NCBI RefSeq assembly: GCF_003286125.1
Contig: NZ_QMED01000019.1
Location: forward strand, 1 to 64,000
Reading direction: 5' to 3'
From: Algibacillus agarilyticus
Lineage (GTDB): Bacteria; Pseudomonadota; Gammaproteobacteria; Enterobacterales; Alteromonadaceae
Length of the DNA: 64,000 bases
Notes under the pieces: generated by a model
What the model saw: only the letters and a program-made list of their open reading frames with translations
Databases searched by the model: none
What the model was told of the DNA's origin: nothing
Shown here: positions 63,732 through 64,000 of the stretch, one piece after another
Position numbering within the stretch: position 1 is the first letter of the stretch
Layout: the number at the start of each line of letters is the position of its first letter
Translations under genes and position numbers: made by a program

Positions 63732-64000
63732 CTATAAACCTTGAGCCGTTTTTTCTCCTTCTCTTTTCTCTTCTTCTCTTTTTTTCTCATTTTGCAGTGA
63801 CAAATAATAAGAGCTCATACTTAAACCCTCTTTGAGCATGGTTAACGTACGCGAATGAAACTCACGACGATATAAAATGTAAACCACCGCCATGCCTAAG
63901 CCAACAAATACATAAGCGTTTACAAACCAACCTAGCGCCGCTAAAGCAAAATAATAAGCACGCAAGCCATTGTTAAAATTATGCATGGCTTGATCGATTA
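63732..64000 (-). CDS. DUF599-family membrane protein (5' end outside window)
   Basis: The frame is open upstream of Met 63986 to the window edge (codons for IDQAMHNFNNGLRA continue without a stop), so this is the C-terminal part of a larger gene. NFNNGLRAYYFALAALGWF is the DUF599 signature. One membrane helix (VFVGLGMAVVYILYR) follows, then a Lys/Glu-rich tail. Function unknown. Confidence 0.82.
   Translation of the reverse strand, partial: IDQAMHNFNNGLRAYYFALAALGWFVNAYVFVGLGMAVVYILYRREFHSRTLTMLKEGLSMSSYYLSLQNEKKREEEKREGEKTAQGL

Overview
The window reads as chromosomal DNA from an AT-rich marine gammaproteobacterium, most likely an agar-degrading member of the Alteromonadales (Catenovulum/Paraglaciecola-like; inferred, not proven). 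The evidence is a sugar-type TonB-dependent receptor, two lipoprotein GH50 beta-agarases, GH88 and GH2 enzymes, and a gammaproteobacterial housekeeping block (ratA-rnfH, smpB, cmoA-cmoB). I see no rRNA, tRNA, CRISPR, transposase or prophage gene.

Region 1 (1-5.6 kb) holds a lipoprotein cut by the window edge, an AraC-type regulator and a large secreted beta-helix protein with CBM6-like and small C-terminal modules. All three point left. Region 2 (6.0-15.3 kb) is a tight leftward block of five genes for the poorly understood alpha-E / circularly permuted ATP-grasp / transglutaminase system.

Region 3 (16.4-38.6 kb) is the most interesting part. On the minus strand, in transcription order, lie GH88, an UxuB-type mannonate oxidoreductase, an orphan periplasmic binding protein, uronate isomerase, gluconate kinase, a LarA-family nickel-pincer enzyme, LarC, LarE, LarB, a nickel permease and 6-phosphogluconate dehydrogenase. 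To the right lie GH2, two FadR-type regulators, a second orphan binding protein and a TonB receptor. I see no UxuA, KdgK or Eda. D-mannonate and D-gluconate are C2 epimers and LarA enzymes invert C2 hydroxyacids, so the set suggests a nickel-dependent bypass: glucuronate -> fructuronate -> mannonate -> gluconate -> 6-phosphogluconate -> ribulose-5-phosphate. A recurring 15-bp dyad (core GTAA-N7-TTAC) lies before GH88, uxuB and the TonB receptor, where it overlaps a sigma70-like promoter. It is a good candidate operator for the two FadR-type regulators.

Region 4 (38.9-47.1 kb) has a YgjV-like membrane protein, two GH50 agarases on opposite strands, thioredoxin 2 and a ToxR/CadC-like membrane-anchored regulator. 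Region 5 (47.4-57.6 kb) has elbB, a GAF-HD-GYP protein, a divergent LysR/GST pair, a BASS-family transporter, a GNAT and a very large SNF2 helicase. Its intergenic spaces carry GTAG-headed REP-like palindromes, and between GST and the BASS gene there is a multi-stem element that looks like a structured RNA. Region 6 (57.8-64 kb) is conserved core: SulP transporter, rnfH, ratA, smpB, cmoA, cmoB, a small unknown gene, a CBS-pair protein and the end of a DUF599-like gene.
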